The notes beneath the pieces are model-generated. The model was not told where the DNA came from, searched no databases, and was given only the letters and a program-made list of their open reading frames with translations. The position numbers were made by a program, and so were the translations under genes. Of a stretch of 8,040 bases of DNA, positions 6,388 to 8,040 are shown piece by piece. Origin of the DNA: Clostridiaceae bacterium (GTDB taxonomy: Bacteria; Bacillota; Clostridia; Saccharofermentanales; DTU023); the NCBI GenBank assembly GCA_012798865.1, contig JAAZMK010000037.1, positions 1-8,040 on the forward strand, read 5' to 3'. The stretch's first letter is position 1, and every line of letters starts with the position of its first letter.

Positions 6388-7695
6388 ATGACAGAACTTT
6401 GGATTGAGTCTGTAAGGGCTAGAGAAATTTTAGATTCCCGCGGGAATCCGACAGTTGAAGCAGAAGTCACCACTATGGACGGATCATTCGGGCGTGCTGC
6501 CGTCCCTTCGGGCGCATCGACAGGTGCCTACGAAGCCGTTGAGCTTCGCGACGGCGACAAGAGCCGCTATCTCGGCAAGGGCGTCCAAAAGGCGGTCGAC
6601 AACATCAATTACACGATCGCGCCTAACATGATCGGCATGAACGTTTACGACCAAGTCGAGATCGACCGCACGCTGATCGAGCTCGACGGCACCGATAACA
6701 AAGCGAACCTCGGCGCGAACGCCACGCTGGCAGTATCGCTCGCCTGCGCGAAGGCCGCAGCCGACTCCCTCAACTTGCCGCTGTGGAAATATCTCGGCGG
6801 TATCCGCGCTCACGTGCTGCCTGTCCCGATGATGAACGTCATCAACGGCGGCAAACATGCCGACAACAGCGTCAATCTTCAGGAATTTATGATCATGCCC
6901 GTCGGCGCGCCTTCGTTCAAAGAAGCGCTCCGTTGGTGTACGGAAGTCTTCCACACACTGAAAGGTCTCCTGAAAAAAGAAGGTTACTCGACAGCGGTCG
7001 GCGACGAAGGCGGTTTCGCACCGAACCTTAAGAGTGACGAAGAAGCGCTGCAATGGCTCGTTCGCGCGATCGAAGAAGCCGGTTACACGCCGGGAGATGA
7101 CTTCTTCATCGCCATGGATCCTGCCTGCACCGAGCTCTACGAAGAAGCGAAAGCGCAAGACAAAGAAGGGTATCTGTTCTGGAAAACGGGCGAATTTAAG
7201 ACGACCGACGAAATGATCGACTACTACGAGGAACTCTGCGACAAGTATCCGATCATCTCGCTTGAAGACGGACTCGCAGAAGACGATTGGGAGGGCTGGG
7301 TCAAGCTGAACGAACGTATCGGCGACCGCGTCCAACTCGTCGGAGACGACCTGTTCGTCACGAACACGGAGCGTTTGGCACGCGGTCTCGATGAGAATGC
7401 CGCCAACTCCATCCTGATCAAGCTGAACCAGATCGGCACCTTGACCGAGACGTTCGACGCCATCGATATGGCGCAAGGCAGCGGTTGGACCGCCGTCGTC
7501 TCGCACCGCTCCGGTGAAACGGAAGACGTCACCATCGCCGACATCGTCGTCGCTATGGGAACGGGACAGATCAAGACAGGCGCACCGTCGCGCACGGACC
7601 GCGTGGCGAAATACAACCAACTGCTCCGAATTGAAGAGCAGCTCGGAGAAGGCGCCGTCTACGCCGGTTGGGGAGCTTTCAACCTCGACCGCTAA
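6388..7695 (+). CDS. eno: Enolase (phosphopyruvate hydratase)
   Basis: Enolase converts 2-phosphoglycerate to phosphoenolpyruvate in glycolysis and gluconeogenesis, in the cytosol with Mg2+. The 435-residue length is normal for the family. The N-terminal domain opens with AREILDSRGNPTVE (11-24) and carries the mobile loop SGAST (41-45). In the barrel, QEF holds E166 and GDEGG holds the catalytic acid E207. The Mg2+ ligands are D244 (MDP), E293 (LEDG) and D320 (GDD). The catalytic lysine is K345 in LIKLNQIGT, followed by SHRSGETED (H373) and the substrate lysine K396 in QIKTGAP. All key residues are intact. ACTEL at 246-250 replaces the more usual AASEF, a mild change. The ATG has AGGAGG 11 bases upstream. 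Other glycolytic genes are absent from the window, so enolase appears to stand as its own unit. Confidence 0.98.
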   Translation: MTELWIESVRAREILDSRGNPTVEAEVTTMDGSFGRAAVPSGASTGAYEAVELRDGDKSRYLGKGVQKAVDNINYTIAPNMIGMNVYDQVEIDRTLIELDGTDNKANLGANATLAVSLACAKAAADSLNLPLWKYLGGIRAHVLPVPMMNVINGGKHADNSVNLQEFMIMPVGAPSFKEALRWCTEVFHTLKGLLKKEGYSTAVGDEGGFAPNLKSDEEALQWLVRAIEEAGYTPGDDFFIAMDPACTELYEEAKAQDKEGYLFWKTGEFKTTDEMIDYYEELCDKYPIISLEDGLAEDDWEGWVKLNERIGDRVQLVGDDLFVTNTERLARGLDENAANSILIKLNQIGTLTETFDAIDMAQGSGWTAVVSHRSGETEDVTIADIVVAMGTGQIKTGAPSRTDRVAKYNQLLRIEEQLGEGAVYAGWGAFNLDR

Positions 7696-7729
7696 GAGCG
7701 ATCATCCGTCAATCGACTTACGTAAAATG

Positions 7730-7759
7730 AAGGGGTTTTCTCAAAAGGGAAAGCCCCTT
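7730..7759 (+). terminator. Strong hairpin after enolase, likely terminator
   Basis: AAGGGGTTTTCTC (7730-7742) pairs with GGGAAAGCCCCTT (7747-7759) around an AAAA loop. That is 13 consecutive pairs including two G-T wobbles. It starts 35 bases after the enolase stop, where a terminator belongs. It is followed by AAACGTGG rather than a T-run, so it is either a non-canonical terminator or an mRNA-stabilising 3' stem. Confidence 0.5.
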
Positions 7760-7866
7760 AAACGTGGCGCAAAGTTTTATCTGAACAGTCCGTCGGAAAT
7801 CGTGCGAAGCTAAGTAAAACGCTAAAAATGCGAAGTTTGCCAAAAAGCGACCCTTCGACCGTACGT

Positions 7867-7902
7867 GTACAAAAATTCAATCTATACTGCAAAATTGCAC
7901 CC
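7867..7902 (+). repeat. 36-base repeat, unit 1 of 3
   Basis: The unit begins GTACAAAAA and ends with the 16 bases CTGCAAAATTGCACCC shared exactly by all three units. It differs from unit 3 at five positions, all in the AT-rich middle. The 3' part contains TGCAA-AA-TTGCA, an inverted repeat with a 2-base centre, as in a protein-binding site. A 25-base C-rich spacer separates it from unit 2. Confidence 0.8.
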
Positions 7903-7921
7903 CCGTCACCCGCCCCCTCCC
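7900..7921 (-). other. Canonical G-quadruplex motif on the minus strand
   Basis: Read on the minus strand the tracts are G3, A, G5, C, G3, TGAC, G5: four runs of at least three G with loops of 1, 1 and 4 bases. This satisfies the usual intramolecular G-quadruplex rule, and the plus strand could form an i-motif. It starts in the last bases of repeat unit 1 and fills most of the spacer before unit 2. Folding in the cell is not shown. Confidence 0.6.
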
Positions 7922-7927
7922 ATCGGA

Positions 7928-7963
7928 GTCCAAAAAATCGATATAACCTGCAAAATTGCACCC
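7928..7963 (+). repeat. 36-base repeat, unit 2 of 3
   Basis: This copy matches unit 3 at 32 of 36 positions. It has GTCC in place of GTAC at its left end and shares the ATATAACC segment with unit 3. It runs into eight consecutive C (7961-7968) followed by five G, so only 9 bases separate it from unit 3. Confidence 0.8.
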
Positions 7964-7972
7964 CCCCCGGGG

Positions 7973-8008
7973 GTACAAAAACTTAATATAACCTGCAAAA
8001 TTGCACCC
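7973..8008 (+). repeat. 36-base repeat, unit 3 of 3
   Basis: This unit begins GTACAAAAA and ends with the shared 16-base block. Its final GCACCC (8003-8008) can pair with GGGTGC (8020-8025) just downstream around an 11-base loop. Bases after it are G-rich to the window end, so further units could lie outside the window. Confidence 0.8.
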
Positions 8009-8040
8009 ACTTTCGAGGGGGGTGCGGAGGGGGTTCAACG

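Larger units (their letters stand above)
7696..8040. other. Non-coding region after enolase with hairpin, 36-base repeats and G-rich tracts
   Basis: No credible gene lies in these 345 bases; the short open frames are unlike known proteins and cross the repeats. From left to right it holds a 30-base hairpin (7730-7759), an AT-rich stretch with no clear feature (7760-7866) apart from TGCGAAG occurring twice (7803-7809, 7829-7835), and three 36-base repeat units separated by C-rich spacers. It ends in a G-rich run. The cluster may continue beyond the window. Confidence 0.6.

Noticed and set aside
6484..7620. A 378-residue open frame antisense to enolase
   Set aside because: It lies wholly inside enolase, whose catalytic residues are all intact. 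The antisense product is rich in Arg, Val and Asp with no recognisable motif, as expected from reading a biased codon pattern backwards.
7514..7813. A 99-residue plus-strand frame overlapping the enolase 3' end
   Set aside because: It is an out-of-frame shadow of enolase that runs through the terminator hairpin.
7758..7961. A 67-residue minus-strand open frame
   Set aside because: It starts in repeat unit 2, crosses unit 1 and the quadruplex motif and ends in the enolase hairpin. It has no ribosome binding site or protein-like pattern.
7867..8008. CRISPR array
   Set aside because: The repeat length of 36 is CRISPR-like, but the spacers are 25 and 9 bases, low in complexity and C-rich. Units 1 and 2 differ from unit 3 internally, and no cas genes are present.

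Overview
The window looks like a chromosomal segment of a Bacillota (Firmicutes) bacterium, most likely Clostridia-like, with moderate to high GC. The reasons are strong AGGAGG-type ribosome binding sites, a YtxH-family protein beside a DUF948-like protein, a Firmicutes-style TldD/TldE pair, and a typical bacterial enolase. I cannot name the genus. There are six complete protein genes and the last codons of a seventh. I see no tRNA, rRNA, transposase, phage gene or CRISPR array.

Layout. Bases 1-92 hold the 3' end of a plus-strand gene. It converges on a minus-strand block that runs from about 4621 down to 125. That block reads, in transcription order: a TldD-type metalloprotease subunit (4621-3167); its TldE/PmbA-type partner (3165-1777), one base after the tldD stop; a four-helix membrane protein of unknown function (1733-1272), 43 bases further on; then, behind its own promoter, a YtxH-family protein (1117-704) and a DUF948-like one-helix membrane protein (592-125). 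Upstream of tldD, a 158-base divergent region separates it from a plus-strand MFS exporter (4780-6201). Enolase follows (6388-7695) with its own promoter and a strong ribosome binding site. The last 345 bases are non-coding. They contain a hairpin, three copies of a 36-base repeat and a G-quadruplex motif on the minus strand.

How the parts may work together. TldD and TldE normally form one heteromeric metalloprotease, and the near-contiguous genes fit coupled translation. The divergent exporter shares their control region. That region has an extended -10 element in each direction and three GTCTTG half-sites, two forming an inverted repeat over the exporter's -35 position. Joint control of proteolysis and export is an inference. 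YtxH and DUF948-like proteins are usually envelope- or stress-associated, and here they may form a second two-gene unit. Enolase is housekeeping glycolysis.

The most unusual points are the exporter's apparently leaderless start, the shared half-sites in the divergent region, and the repeat cluster with its G-quadruplex after enolase. Nothing here amounts to a clearly new multi-gene system.
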